From positions 29,863,916 to 29,927,915 of the forward strand of contig OZ020612.1 in the NCBI GenBank assembly GCA_963971575.1: a stretch of DNA of 64,000 nucleotides, given 5' to 3'. Positions 37,332-51,843 of this stretch are shown in pieces. Source of the stretch: Liopterus haemorrhoidalis. Its lineage: Eukaryota; Arthropoda; Insecta; Coleoptera; Dytiscidae. The notes under the pieces are model-generated. The model was not told where the DNA came from, did not search any database, and saw only the letters and a list, made by a program, of their open reading frames with translations. Both the position numbers and the translations under genes were made by a program. Numbering within the stretch: position 1 is the stretch's first letter; each line of letters starts with the position of its first letter.

Positions 37332-39759
37332 GTATGATAAATGTTGTTGGAAATAAGAAGACAAATCTTTTATTTAAATACAATTTTTTGATTGGATAAA
37401 TATTTAAAGAGTTATGGCCGGAAAACAATTTTGAGGTTAAAATTTAGTTATCTCCCTTATTATTTACTTCACAGTACAAAATGTATATAAAAGATTGTTG
37501 AAAATAAGAAGACAAATCTTTTATTCAAATACAATTTCTTGATTGGATAAATATTTAAAGAGTTATGGCGGGAAAACAATTGTGGGGTTAAAATTTAGTT
37601 AACTCTCTTATTATTAACTTAACATTAAAAAATGTATAATAAATGTTGTTGGAAATAAGAAGACAAATCTTTTATCCAAATACAATTTTTTGATTGCATA
37701 AATATTTAAAGAGTTATGGCGGGAAAACAATTTTGAGGTTAAAATTTTGTTATCTCCCTTATTATTTACTACACAGTACAAAATGTCTACAAAAGATTGT
37801 TGAAAATAAGAAGACAAATCTTTTATTCAAATACAATTTTTTGATTGGATAAATATTTAAAGAGTTATGGCGGGAAAACAATTGTGAGGTTAAAATTTAG
37901 TTAACTCTCTTATTATTAACTTAACAGTAAAAAATGTATAATAACTATTGTTGGAAATAAGAAGACAAATCTTTTATTCAAGTACAATTTTTTGATTGGA
38001 TAAATATTTAAAGAGTTATGGCGGGAAAACAATTGTGTGGTTAAAATTTAGTTAACTCTCTTATTATTAACTTAACATTAAAAAATGTATAATAACTATT
38101 GTTGGAAATAAGAAGACAAATCTTTTATTCAAATACAATTTTTTGATTGGATAAATATTTTAAGAGTTATGGCGGGAAAACCATTGTGTGGTTAAAGTTT
38201 AGTTAACTCCCTTATTATTAACTTAACAGTAAAAAATGTATAATAAATGTTGTTGGAAATAAGAAGACAAATCTTTTATCGAAATACAATTTTTTGATTG
38301 CATAAATATTTAAAGAGTTATGGCGGGAAAACAATTTTGAGGTTAAAATTTAGTTATCTCCCTTATTATTAACTTAACAGTAAGAAATTTATTATAAATG
38401 TAGTTGGAAATAAGAAGACAAATCTTTTATTCAAATACAATTTTTTGATTGGATAAATATTTAAAGAGTTATGGCGGGAAAACAATTGTGTGGTTAAAAT
38501 TTAGTTAACTCCCTTATTATTAACTAAACAGTAAAAAATATATAATAAATGTTGTTGGAAATAAGAAGACAAATCTTTTATTTAAATACAATTTTTTGAT
38601 TGGATAAATATTTAAAGAGTTATGGCCGGAAAACAATTTTGAGGTTAAAATTTAGTTATCTCCCTTATTATTTACTTCACAGTACAAAATGTATATAAAA
38701 GATTGTTGAAAATAAGAAGACAAATCTTTTATTCAAATACAATTTCTTGATTGGATAAATATTTAAAGAGTTATGGCGGGAAAACAATTGTGGGGTTAAA
38801 ATTTAGTTAACTCTCTTATTATTAACTTAACAGTAAAAAATGTATAATAACTATTGTTGGAAATAAGAAGACAAATCTTTTATTCAAATACAATTTTTTG
38901 ATTGGATAAATATTTAAAGAGTTATGGCGGGAAAACAATTGTGTGGTTAAAATTTAGTTAACTCTCTTATTATTAACTTAACATTAAAAAATGTATAATA
39001 ACTATTGTTGGAAATAAGAAGACAAATCTTTTATTCAAATACAATTTTTTGATTGGATAAATATTTTAAGAGTTATGGCGGGAAAACAATTGTGTGGTTA
39101 AAGTTTAGTTAACTCCCTTATTATTAACTTAACAGTAAAAAATGTATAATAAATGTTGTTGGAAATAAGAAGACAAATCTTTTATCGAATTACAATTTTT
39201 TGATTGCATAAATATTTAAAGAGTTATGGCGGGAAAACAATTTTGAGGTTAAAATTTAGTTATCTCCCTTATTATTAACTTAACAGTAAGAAATTTATTA
39301 TAAATGTTGTTGGAAATAAGAAGACAAATCTTTTATCCAAATACAATTTTTTGATTGGATAAATATTTAAAGAGTTATGGCGGGAAAACAATTTTGAGGT
39401 TAAAATTTAGTTATCTCCCTTATTATTTACTACAGAGTACAAAATGTATACAAAAGATTGTTGAAAATAAGAAGACAAATCTTTTATTCAAATACAATTT
39501 TTTGATTGGATTAATATTTAAAGAGTTATGGCGGGAAAACAATTGTGAGGTTAAAATTTAGTTAACTCTCTTATTTTTAACTTAACAGTAAAAAATGTAT
39601 AATAACTATTGTTGGAAATAAGAAGACAAATCTTTTATTCAAATACAATTTTTTGATTGGATAAATATTTAAAGAGTTATGGCGGGAAAACAATTGTGAG
39701 GTTAAAATTTAGTTAACTCTCTTATTATTAACTTAACAGTAAAAAATGTATAATAACTA
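35835..39759 (+). repeat. Segmental tandem duplication, copy 2 (offset 6189 bp)
   Basis: Second copy of 29646-33570. It includes copy 3 of the 10-mer at its left end. Shared rare variants run across its full length, including tattaatattt and ttatttttaact near its right end. Near-perfect identity over 3.9 kb, when neighbouring single monomers differ at several sites, shows that copying acted on a multi-monomer block rather than monomer by monomer. Confidence 0.9.
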
Positions 39760-41577
39760 TTGTTGGAAATAAGAAGACAAATCTTTTATCCAAATACAAT
39801 TTTTTGATTGGATAAATATTTAAAGAGTTATGGCGGGAAAACAATTTTGAGGTTAAAATTTAGTTATCTCCCTTATTATTAACTTAACAGTAAGAAATGT
39901 ATTATAAATGGGGTTGGAAATAAGAAGACAAATCTTTTATTCAAATACAATTTTTTGATTGGATAAATATTTAAAGAGTTATGGCGGGAAAACAATTGTG
40001 TGGTTAAAATTTAGTTAACTCCCTTATTATTAACTTTACAGTAAAAAATGTATAATAAATGTTGTTGGAAATAAGAAGACAAATCTTTTATTTAAATACA
40101 ATTTTTTGATTGGATAAATATTTAAAGAGTTATGGCCGGAAAACAATTTTGAGGTTAAAATTTAGTTATCTCCCTTATTATTTACTTCACAGTACAAAAT
40201 GTATAATAACTATTGTTGGAAATAAGAAGACAAATCTTTTATCCAAATACAATTTTTTGATTGGATAAATATTTAAAGAGTTATGGCGGGAAAACCATTG
40301 TGTGGTTAAAATTTAGTTAACTCTCTTATTATTAACTTAACAGTAAAAAATGTATTATAACTAATGTTGGAAATAAGAAGACAAATCTTTTATTCAAATA
40401 CAATTTTTTGATTGGATAAATATTTAAAGAGTTATGGCGGGAAAACCATTGTGTGGTTAAAATTTAGTTAACTCCCTTATTATTAACTTAACAGTAAAAA
40501 ATGTATAATAACTATTGTTGGAAATAAGAAGACAAATCTTTTATCCAAATACAATTTTTTGATTGGATAAATATTTAAAGAGTTATGGCGGGAAAACAAT
40601 TTTGAGGTTAAAATTTAGTTATCTCCCTTATTATTAACTTAACAGTAAGAAATGTATTATAAATGTTGTTGGAAATAAGAAGACAAATATTTTATCCAAA
40701 TACAATTTTTTGATTGGAAAAATATTTAAAGAGTTATGGCGGGAAAACAATTTTGAGGTTAAATTTTAGTTATCTCCCTTATTATTTACTTCACAGAACA
40801 AAATGTATAAAAAAGATTGTTGGAAATAAAAAGACAAATCTTTTATTCAAATACAATTTTTTGATTGGATAAATATTTAAAGAGTTATGGCGGGAAAACA
40901 ATTGTGTGGTTAAAATTTAGTTAACTCCCTTATTATTAACTTTACAGTAAAAAATGTATTATAAATGTTGTTGGAAATAAGAAGACAAATCTTTTATTCA
41001 AATACAATTTTTTGATTGGATAAATATTTAAAGAGTTATGGCGGGAAAACAATTTTGAGGTTAAAATTTAGTTAACTCCCTTATTATTAACTTTACAGTA
41101 AAAAATGTATTATAAATGTTGTTGGAAATAAGAAGACAAATCTTTTATTCAAATACAATTTTTTGATTGGATAAATATTTAAAGAGTTATGGCGGGAAAA
41201 CAATTGTGTGGTTAAAATTTAGTTAACTCCCTTATTATTTACTTTACATTTAAAAATGTATTAAAATGTTGTTAGAAATAAGAAGACAAATCTTTTATAC
41301 AAATACAATTTTTTGATTGGATAAATATTTAAAGAGTTATGGCGGGAAAACAATTGTGTGGTTAAAGTTTAGTTAACTCCCTTATTATTAAGTTTACAGT
41401 AAAAAATGTATAATAAATGTTGTTGGAAATAAGAAGACAAATCTTTTATCCAAATACAATTTTTTGATTGGATAAATATTTAAAGAGTTATGGCGGGAAA
41501 ACCATTGTGTGGTTAAAATTTAGTTAACTCTCTTATTATTAACTTAACAGTAAAAAATGTATAATAACTAATGTTGG
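39760..41577 (+). repeat. Subfamily B monomers between the 6189-bp and 5133-bp duplications
   Basis: About 12 monomers. They resemble the stretch at about 43.5-44.9 kb: tgtattataactaatg at 40351 recurs at 44879, an offset of 4528 bp (30 x 151 minus 2). Private changes include aatggggttgg near 39907, gattggaaaaat near 40713, cacagaac near 40793, and tttacatttaaaaatg near 41246. The last is in a 150-bp monomer. No other feature is present. Confidence 0.83.
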
Positions 41578-44500
41578 AAATAAGAAGACAAATCTTTTAT
41601 TCAAATACAATTTTTTGATTGGATAAATATTTAAAGAGTTATGGCGGGAAAACCATTGTGTGGTTAAAATTTAGTTAACTCCCTTATTATTAACTTAACA
41701 GTAAAAAATGTATAATAACTATTGTTGGAAATAAGAAGACAAATCTTTTATCCAATTACAATTTTTTGATTGGATAAATATTTAAAGAGTTATGGCGGGA
41801 AAACAATTTTGAGGTTAAAATTTAGTTATCTCCCTTATTATTAACTTAACAGTAAGAAATGTATTATAAATGTTGTTGGAAATAAGAAGACAAATATTTT
41901 ATCCAAATACAATTTTTTGATTGGATAAATATTTAAAGAGTTATGGCGGGAAAACAATTTTGAGGTTAAATTTTAGTTATCTCCCTTATTATTTACTTCA
42001 CAGTACAAAATGTATTAAAAAGATTGTTGGAAATAAGAAGACAAATCTTTTATTCAAATACAATTTTTTGATTGGATAAATATTTAAAGAGTTATGGCGG
42101 GAAAACAATTGTGTGGTTAAAATTTAGTTAACTCCCTTATTATTAACTTTACAGTAAAAAATATATTATAAATGTTGTTGGAAATAAGAAGACAAATCTT
42201 TTATTCAAATACAATTTTTTGATTGGATAAATATTTAAAGAGTTATGGCGGGAAAACAATTTTGAGGTTAAAATTTAGTTAACTCCCTTATTATTAACTT
42301 TACAGTAAAAAATGTATTATAAATGTTGTTGGAAATAAGAAGACAAATCTTTTATTCAAATACAATTTTTTGATTGGATAAATATTTAAAGAGTTATGGC
42401 GGGAAAACAATTGTGTGGTTAAAATTTAGTTAACTCCCTTATTATTAACTTTACAGTAAAAAATGTATAATAAATGTTGTTGGAAATAAGAAGACAAATC
42501 TTTTATTTAAATACAATTTTTTGATTGGATAAATATTTAAAGAGTTATGGCCGGAAAACAATTTTGAGGTTAAAATTTAGTTATCTCCCTTATTATTTAC
42601 TTCACAGTACAAAATGTATATAAAAGATTGTTGAAAATAAGAAGACAAATCTTTTATTCAAATACAATTTCTTGATTGGATAAATATTTAAAGAGTTATG
42701 GCGGGAAAACAATTGTGGGGTTAAAATTTAGTTAACTCTCTTATTATTAACTTAACAGTAAAAAAAGTATAATAACTATTGTTGGAAATAAGAAGACAAA
42801 TCTTTTATTCAAATACAATTTTTTGATTGGATAAATATTTAAAGAGTTATGGCGGGAAAACAATTGTGTGGTTAAAATTTAGTTAACTCTCTTATTATTA
42901 ACTTAACATTAAAAAATGTATAATAACTATTGTTGGAAATAAGAAGACAAATCTTTTATTCAAATACAATTTTTTGATTGGATAAATATTTTAAGAGTTA
43001 TGGCGGGAAAACAATTGTGTGGTTAAAGTTTAGTTAACTCCCTTATTATTAACTTAACAGTAAAAAATGTATAATAAATGTTGTTGGAAATAAGAAGACA
43101 AATCTTTTATCGAAATACAATTTTTTGATTGCATAAATATTTAAAGAGTTATGGCGGGAAAACAATTTTGAGGTTAAAATTTAGTTATCTCCCTTATTAT
43201 TAACTTAACAGTAAGAAATTTATTATAAATGTTGTTGGAAATAAGAAGACAAATCTTTTATCCAAATACAATTTTTTGATTGGATAAATATTTAAAGAGT
43301 TATGGCGGGAAAACAATTTTGAGGTTAAAATTTAGTTATCTCCCTTATTATTTACTACAGAGTACAAAATGTATACAAAAGATTGTTGAAAATAAGAAGA
43401 CAAATCTTTTATTCAAATACAATTTTTTGATTGGATAAATATTTAAAGAGTTATGGCGGGAAAACAATTTTGAGGTTTAAATTTAGTTATCTCCCTTATT
43501 ATTTACTTCACAGTACAAAATGTATAATAACTATTGTTGGAAATAAGAAGACAAATCTTTTATCCAAATACAATTTTTTGATTGGATAAATATTTAAAGA
43601 GTTATGGCGGGAAAACCATTGTGTGGTTAAAATTTAGTTAACTCTCTTATTATTAACTTAACAGTAAAAAATGTATAATAACTAATGTTGGAAATAAGAA
43701 GACAAATCTTTTATTCAAATACAATTTTTTGATTGGATAAATATTTAAAGAGTTATGGCGGGAAAACCATTGTGTGGTTAAAATTTAGTTAACTCCCTTA
43801 TTATTAACTTAACAGTAAAAAATGTATAATAACTATTGTTGGAAATAAGAAGACAAATCTTTTATCCAAATACAATTTTTTGATTGGATAAATATTTAAA
43901 GAGTTATGGCGGGAAAACAATTTTGAGGTTAAAATTTAGTTATCTCCCTTATTATTAACTTAACAGTAAGAAATGTATTATAAATGTTGTTGGAAATAAG
44001 AAGACAAATATTTTATCCAAATACAATTTTTTGATTGGATAAATATTTAAAGAGTTATGGCGGGAAAACAATTTTGAGGTTAAATTTTAGTTATCTCCCT
44101 TATTATTTACTTCACAGTACAAAATGTATAAAAAAGATTGTTGGAAATAAGAAGACAAATCTTTTATTCAAATACAATTTTTTGATTGGATAAATATTTA
44201 AAGAGTTATGGCGGGAAAACAATTGTGTGGTTAAAATTTAGTTAACTCCCTTATTATTAACTTTACAGTAAAAAATGTATTATAAATGTTGTTGGAAATA
44301 AGAAGACAAATCTTTTATTCAAATACAATTTTTTGATTGGATAAATATTTAAAGAGTTATGGCGGGAAAACAATTTTGAGGTTAAAATTTAGTTAACTCC
44401 CTTATTATTAACTTTACAGTAAAAAATGTATTATAAATGTTGTTGGAAATAAGAAGACAAATCTTTTATTTAAATACAATTTTTTGATTGGATAAATATT

Positions 44501-46710
44501 TAAAGAGTTATGGCGGGAAAACAATTGTGTGGTTAAAATTTAGTTAACTCCCTTATTATTTACTTTACAGTAAAAAATGTATTAAAATGTTGTTAGAAAT
44601 AAGAAGACAAATCTTTTATACAAATACAATTTTTTGATTGGATAAATATTTAAAGAGTTATGGCGGGAAAACAATTGTGTGGTTAAAGTTTAGTTAACTC
44701 CCTTATTATTAAGTTTACAGTAAAAAATGTATAATAAATGTTGTTGGAAATAAGAAGACAAATCTTTTATCCAAATACAGTTTTTTGATTGGATAAATAT
44801 TTAAAGAGTTATGGCGGGAAAACCATTGTGTGGTTAAAATTTAGTTAACTCTCTTATTATTAACTTAACAGTAAAAAATGTATTATAACTAATGTTGGAA
44901 ATAAGAAGACAAATCTTTTATTCAAATACAATTTTTTGATTGGATAAATATTTAAAGAGTTATGGCGGGAAAACCATTGTGTGGTTAAAATTTAGTTAAC
45001 TCCCTTATTATTAACTTAACAGTAAAAAATGTATAATAACTATTGTTGGAAATAAGAAGACAAATCTTTTATCCAATTACAATTTTTTGATTGGATAAAT
45101 ATTTAAAGAGTTATGGCGGGAAAACAATTTTGAGGTTAAAATTTAGTTATCTCCCTTATTATTAACTTAACAGTAAGAAATGTATTATAAATGTTGTTGG
45201 AAATAAGAAGACAAATATTTTATCCAAATACAATTTTTTGATTGGATAAATATTTAAAGAGTTATGGCGGGAAAACAATTTTGAGGTTAAATTTTAGTTA
45301 TCTCCCTTATTATTTACTTCACAGTACAAAATGTATAAAAAAGATTGTTGGAAATAAGAAGACAAATCTTTTATTCAAATACAATTTTTTGATTGGATAA
45401 ATATTTAAAGAGTTATGGCGGGAAAACAATTGTGTGGTTAAAATTTAGTTAACTCCCTTATTATTTACTTTACAGTAAAAAATATATTATAAATGTTGTT
45501 GGAAATAAGAAGACAAATCTTTTATTCAAATACAATTTTTTGATTGGATAAATATTTAAAGAGTTATGGCGGGAAAACAATTTTGAGGTTAAAATTTAGT
45601 TAACTCCCTTATTATTAACTTTACAGTAAAAAATGTATTATAAATGTTGTTGGAAATAAGAAGACAAATCTTTTATTCAAATACAATTTTTTGATTGGAT
45701 AAATATTTAAAGAGTTATGGCGGGAAAACAATTGTGTGGTTAAAATTTAGTTAACTCCCTTATTATTAACTTTACAGTAAAAAATGTATAATAAATGTTG
45801 TTGGAAATAAGAAGACAAATCTTTTATTTAAATACAATTTTTTGATTGGATAAATATTTAAAGAGTTATGGCCGGAAAACAATTTTGAGGTTAAAATTTA
45901 GTTATCTCCCTTATTATTTACTTCACAGTACAAAATGTATATAAAAGATTGTTGAAAATAAGAAGACAAATCTTTTATTCAAATACAATTTCTTGATTGG
46001 ATAAATATTTAAAGAGTTATGGCGGGAAAACAATTGTGGGGTTAAAATTTAGTTAACTCTCTTATTATTAACTTAACAGTAAAAAATGTATAATAATTAT
46101 TGTTGGAAATAAGAAGACAAATCTTTTATTCAAATACAATTTTTTGATTGGATAAATATTTAAAGAGTTATGGCGGGAAAACAATTGTGTGGTTAAAATT
46201 TAGTTAACTCTCTTATTATTAACTTAACATTAAAAAATGTATAATAACTATTGTTGGAAATAAGAAGACAAATCTTTTATTCAAATACAATTTTTTGATT
46301 GGATAAATATTTTAAGAGTTATGGCGGGAAAACAATTGTGTGGTTAAAGTTTAGTTAACTCCCTTATTATTAACTTAACAGTAAAAAATGTATAATAAAT
46401 GTTGTTGGAAATAAGAAGACAAATCTTTTATCGAAATACAATTTTTTGATTGCATAAATATTTAAAGAGTTATGGCGGGAAAACAATTTTGAGGTTAAAA
46501 TTTAGTTATCTCCCTTATTATTAACTTAACAGTAAGAAATTTATTATAAATGTTGTTGGAAATAAGAAGACAAATCTTTTATCCAAATACAATTTTTTGA
46601 TTGGATAAATATTTAAAGAGTTATGGCGGGAAAACAATTTTGAGGTTAAAATTTAGTTATCTCCCTTATTATTTACTACAGAGTACAAAATGTATACAAA
46701 AGATTGTTGA
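41578..46710 (+). repeat. 34-monomer repeat, copy 1 (period 5133 bp)
   Basis: Exactly tandem with 46711-51843. Markers at the 5133-bp offset: gtaaaaaaagtataat (42758 and 47891), tgttagaaat (44591 and 49724), tgtataataattat (about 46087 and 51220). The period is 34 x 151 minus 1, because each copy holds one 150-bp monomer (44579 and 49712). I found no difference between copies in the parts I compared by eye. Confidence 0.9.
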
Positions 46711-49700
46711 AAATAAGAAGACAAATCTTTTATTCAAATACAATTTTTTGATTGGATAAATATTTAAAGAGTTATGGCGGGAAAACCATTGTGTGGTTAA
46801 AATTTAGTTAACTCCCTTATTATTAACTTAACAGTAAAAAATGTATAATAACTATTGTTGGAAATAAGAAGACAAATCTTTTATCCAATTACAATTTTTT
46901 GATTGGATAAATATTTAAAGAGTTATGGCGGGAAAACAATTTTGAGGTTAAAATTTAGTTATCTCCCTTATTATTAACTTAACAGTAAGAAATGTATTAT
47001 AAATGTTGTTGGAAATAAGAAGACAAATATTTTATCCAAATACAATTTTTTGATTGGATAAATATTTAAAGAGTTATGGCGGGAAAACAATTTTGAGGTT
47101 AAATTTTAGTTATCTCCCTTATTATTTACTTCACAGTACAAAATGTATTAAAAAGATTGTTGGAAATAAGAAGACAAATCTTTTATTCAAATACAATTTT
47201 TTGATTGGATAAATATTTAAAGAGTTATGGCGGGAAAACAATTGTGTGGTTAAAATTTAGTTAACTCCCTTATTATTAACTTTACAGTAAAAAATATATT
47301 ATAAATGTTGTTGGAAATAAGAAGACAAATCTTTTATTCAAATACAATTTTTTGATTGGATAAATATTTAAAGAGTTATGGCGGGAAAACAATTTTGAGG
47401 TTAAAATTTAGTTAACTCCCTTATTATTAACTTTACAGTAAAAAATGTATTATAAATGTTGTTGGAAATAAGAAGACAAATCTTTTATTCAAATACAATT
47501 TTTTGATTGGATAAATATTTAAAGAGTTATGGCGGGAAAACAATTGTGTGGTTAAAATTTAGTTAACTCCCTTATTATTAACTTTACAGTAAAAAATGTA
47601 TAATAAATGTTGTTGGAAATAAGAAGACAAATCTTTTATTTAAATACAATTTTTTGATTGGATAAATATTTAAAGAGTTATGGCCGGAAAACAATTTTGA
47701 GGTTAAAATTTAGTTATCTCCCTTATTATTTACTTCACAGTACAAAATGTATATAAAAGATTGTTGAAAATAAGAAGACAAATCTTTTATTCAAATACAA
47801 TTTCTTGATTGGATAAATATTTAAAGAGTTATGGCGGGAAAACAATTGTGGGGTTAAAATTTAGTTAACTCTCTTATTATTAACTTAACAGTAAAAAAAG
47901 TATAATAACTATTGTTGGAAATAAGAAGACAAATCTTTTATTCAAATACAATTTTTTGATTGGATAAATATTTAAAGAGTTATGGCGGGAAAACAATTGT
48001 GTGGTTAAAATTTAGTTAACTCTCTTATTATTAACTTAACATTAAAAAATGTATAATAACTATTGTTGGAAATAAGAAGACAAATCTTTTATTCAAATAC
48101 AATTTTTTGATTGGATAAATATTTTAAGAGTTATGGCGGGAAAACAATTGTGTGGTTAAAGTTTAGTTAACTCCCTTATTATTAACTTAACAGTAAAAAA
48201 TGTATAATAAATGTTGTTGGAAATAAGAAGACAAATCTTTTATCGAAATACAATTTTTTGATTGCATAAATATTTAAAGAGTTATGGCGGGAAAACAATT
48301 TTGAGGTTAAAATTTAGTTATCTCCCTTATTATTAACTTAACAGTAAGAAATTTATTATAAATGTTGTTGGAAATAAGAAGACAAATCTTTTATCCAAAT
48401 ACAATTTTTTGATTGGATAAATATTTAAAGAGTTATGGCGGGAAAACAATTTTGAGGTTAAAATTTAGTTATCTCCCTTATTATTTACTACAGAGTACAA
48501 AATGTATACAAAAGATTGTTGAAAATAAGAAGACAAATCTTTTATTCAAATACAATTTTTTGATTGGATAAATATTTAAAGAGTTATGGCGGGAAAACAA
48601 TTTTGAGGTTTAAATTTAGTTATCTCCCTTATTATTTACTTCACAGTACAAAATGTATAATAACTATTGTTGGAAATAAGAAGACAAATCTTTTATCCAA
48701 ATACAATTTTTTGATTGGATAAATATTTAAAGAGTTATGGCGGGAAAACCATTGTGTGGTTAAAATTTAGTTAACTCTCTTATTATTAACTTAACAGTAA
48801 AAAATGTATAATAACTAATGTTGGAAATAAGAAGACAAATCTTTTATTCAAATACAATTTTTTGATTGGATAAATATTTAAAGAGTTATGGCGGGAAAAC
48901 CATTGTGTGGTTAAAATTTAGTTAACTCCCTTATTATTAACTTAACAGTAAAAAATGTATAATAACTATTGTTGGAAATAAGAAGACAAATCTTTTATCC
49001 AAATACAATTTTTTGATTGGATAAATATTTAAAGAGTTATGGCGGGAAAACAATTTTGAGGTTAAAATTTAGTTATCTCCCTTATTATTAACTTAACAGT
49101 AAGAAATGTATTATAAATGTTGTTGGAAATAAGAAGACAAATATTTTATCCAAATACAATTTTTTGATTGGATAAATATTTAAAGAGTTATGGCGGGAAA
49201 ACAATTTTGAGGTTAAATTTTAGTTATCTCCCTTATTATTTACTTCACAGTACAAAATGTATAAAAAAGATTGTTGGAAATAAGAAGACAAATCTTTTAT
49301 TCAAATACAATTTTTTGATTGGATAAATATTTAAAGAGTTATGGCGGGAAAACAATTGTGTGGTTAAAATTTAGTTAACTCCCTTATTATTAACTTTACA
49401 GTAAAAAATGTATTATAAATGTTGTTGGAAATAAGAAGACAAATCTTTTATTCAAATACAATTTTTTGATTGGATAAATATTTAAAGAGTTATGGCGGGA
49501 AAACAATTTTGAGGTTAAAATTTAGTTAACTCCCTTATTATTAACTTTACAGTAAAAAATGTATTATAAATGTTGTTGGAAATAAGAAGACAAATCTTTT
49601 ATTTAAATACAATTTTTTGATTGGATAAATATTTAAAGAGTTATGGCGGGAAAACAATTGTGTGGTTAAAATTTAGTTAACTCCCTTATTATTTACTTTA

Positions 49701-51843
49701 CAGTAAAAAATGTATTAAAATGTTGTTAGAAATAAGAAGACAAATCTTTTATACAAATACAATTTTTTGATTGGATAAATATTTAAAGAGTTATGGCGGG
49801 AAAACAATTGTGTGGTTAAAGTTTAGTTAACTCCCTTATTATTAAGTTTACAGTAAAAAATGTATAATAAATGTTGTTGGAAATAAGAAGACAAATCTTT
49901 TATCCAAATACAGTTTTTTGATTGGATAAATATTTAAAGAGTTATGGCGGGAAAACCATTGTGTGGTTAAAATTTAGTTAACTCTCTTATTATTAACTTA
50001 ACAGTAAAAAATGTATTATAACTAATGTTGGAAATAAGAAGACAAATCTTTTATTCAAATACAATTTTTTGATTGGATAAATATTTAAAGAGTTATGGCG
50101 GGAAAACCATTGTGTGGTTAAAATTTAGTTAACTCCCTTATTATTAACTTAACAGTAAAAAATGTATAATAACTATTGTTGGAAATAAGAAGACAAATCT
50201 TTTATCCAATTACAATTTTTTGATTGGATAAATATTTAAAGAGTTATGGCGGGAAAACAATTTTGAGGTTAAAATTTAGTTATCTCCCTTATTATTAACT
50301 TAACAGTAAGAAATGTATTATAAATGTTGTTGGAAATAAGAAGACAAATATTTTATCCAAATACAATTTTTTGATTGGATAAATATTTAAAGAGTTATGG
50401 CGGGAAAACAATTTTGAGGTTAAATTTTAGTTATCTCCCTTATTATTTACTTCACAGTACAAAATGTATAAAAAAGATTGTTGGAAATAAGAAGACAAAT
50501 CTTTTATTCAAATACAATTTTTTGATTGGATAAATATTTAAAGAGTTATGGCGGGAAAACAATTGTGTGGTTAAAATTTAGTTAACTCCCTTATTATTTA
50601 CTTTACAGTAAAAAATATATTATAAATGTTGTTGGAAATAAGAAGACAAATCTTTTATTCAAATACAATTTTTTGATTGGATAAATATTTAAAGAGTTAT
50701 GGCGGGAAAACAATTTTGAGGTTAAAATTTAGTTAACTCCCTTATTATTAACTTTACAGTAAAAAATGTATTATAAATGTTGTTGGAAATAAGAAGACAA
50801 ATCTTTTATTCAAATACAATTTTTTGATTGGATAAATATTTAAAGAGTTATGGCGGGAAAACAATTGTGTGGTTAAAATTTAGTTAACTCCCTTATTATT
50901 AACTTTACAGTAAAAAATGTATAATAAATGTTGTTGGAAATAAGAAGACAAATCTTTTATTTAAATACAATTTTTTGATTGGATAAATATTTAAAGAGTT
51001 ATGGCCGGAAAACAATTTTGAGGTTAAAATTTAGTTATCTCCCTTATTATTTACTTCACAGTACAAAATGTATATAAAAGATTGTTGAAAATAAGAAGAC
51101 AAATCTTTTATTCAAATACAATTTCTTGATTGGATAAATATTTAAAGAGTTATGGCGGGAAAACAATTGTGGGGTTAAAATTTAGTTAACTCTCTTATTA
51201 TTAACTTAACAGTAAAAAATGTATAATAATTATTGTTGGAAATAAGAAGACAAATCTTTTATTCAAATACAATTTTTTGATTGGATAAATATTTAAAGAG
51301 TTATGGCGGGAAAACAATTGTGTGGTTAAAATTTAGTTAACTCTCTTATTATTAACTTAACATTAAAAAATGTATAATAACTATTGTTGGAAATAAGAAG
51401 ACAAATCTTTTATTCAAATACAATTTTTTGATTGGATAAATATTTTAAGAGTTATGGCGGGAAAACAATTGTGTGGTTAAAGTTTAGTTAACTCCCTTAT
51501 TATTAACTTAACAGTAAAAAATGTATAATAAATGTTGTTGGAAATAAGAAGACAAATCTTTTATCGAAATACAATTTTTTGATTGCATAAATATTTAAAG
51601 AGTTATGGCGGGAAAACAATTTTGAGGTTAAAATTTAGTTATCTCCCTTATTATTAACTTAACAGTAAGAAATTTATTATAAATGTTGTTGGAAATAAGA
51701 AGACAAATCTTTTATCCAAATACAATTTTTTGATTGGATAAATATTTAAAGAGTTATGGCGGGAAAACAATTTTGAGGTTAAAATTTAGTTATCTCCCTT
51801 ATTATTTACTACAGAGTACAAAATGTATACAAAAGATTGTTGA
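46711..51843 (+). repeat. 34-monomer repeat, copy 2 (period 5133 bp)
   Basis: Second tandem copy. Identity with the start of copy 1 carries on to 51919, where 51920 is A and its counterpart 46787 is C (gaaaacaatt against gaaaaccatt). Most of this copy also lies inside the larger 8454-bp duplication, so two generations of block duplication overlap here. Confidence 0.9.
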
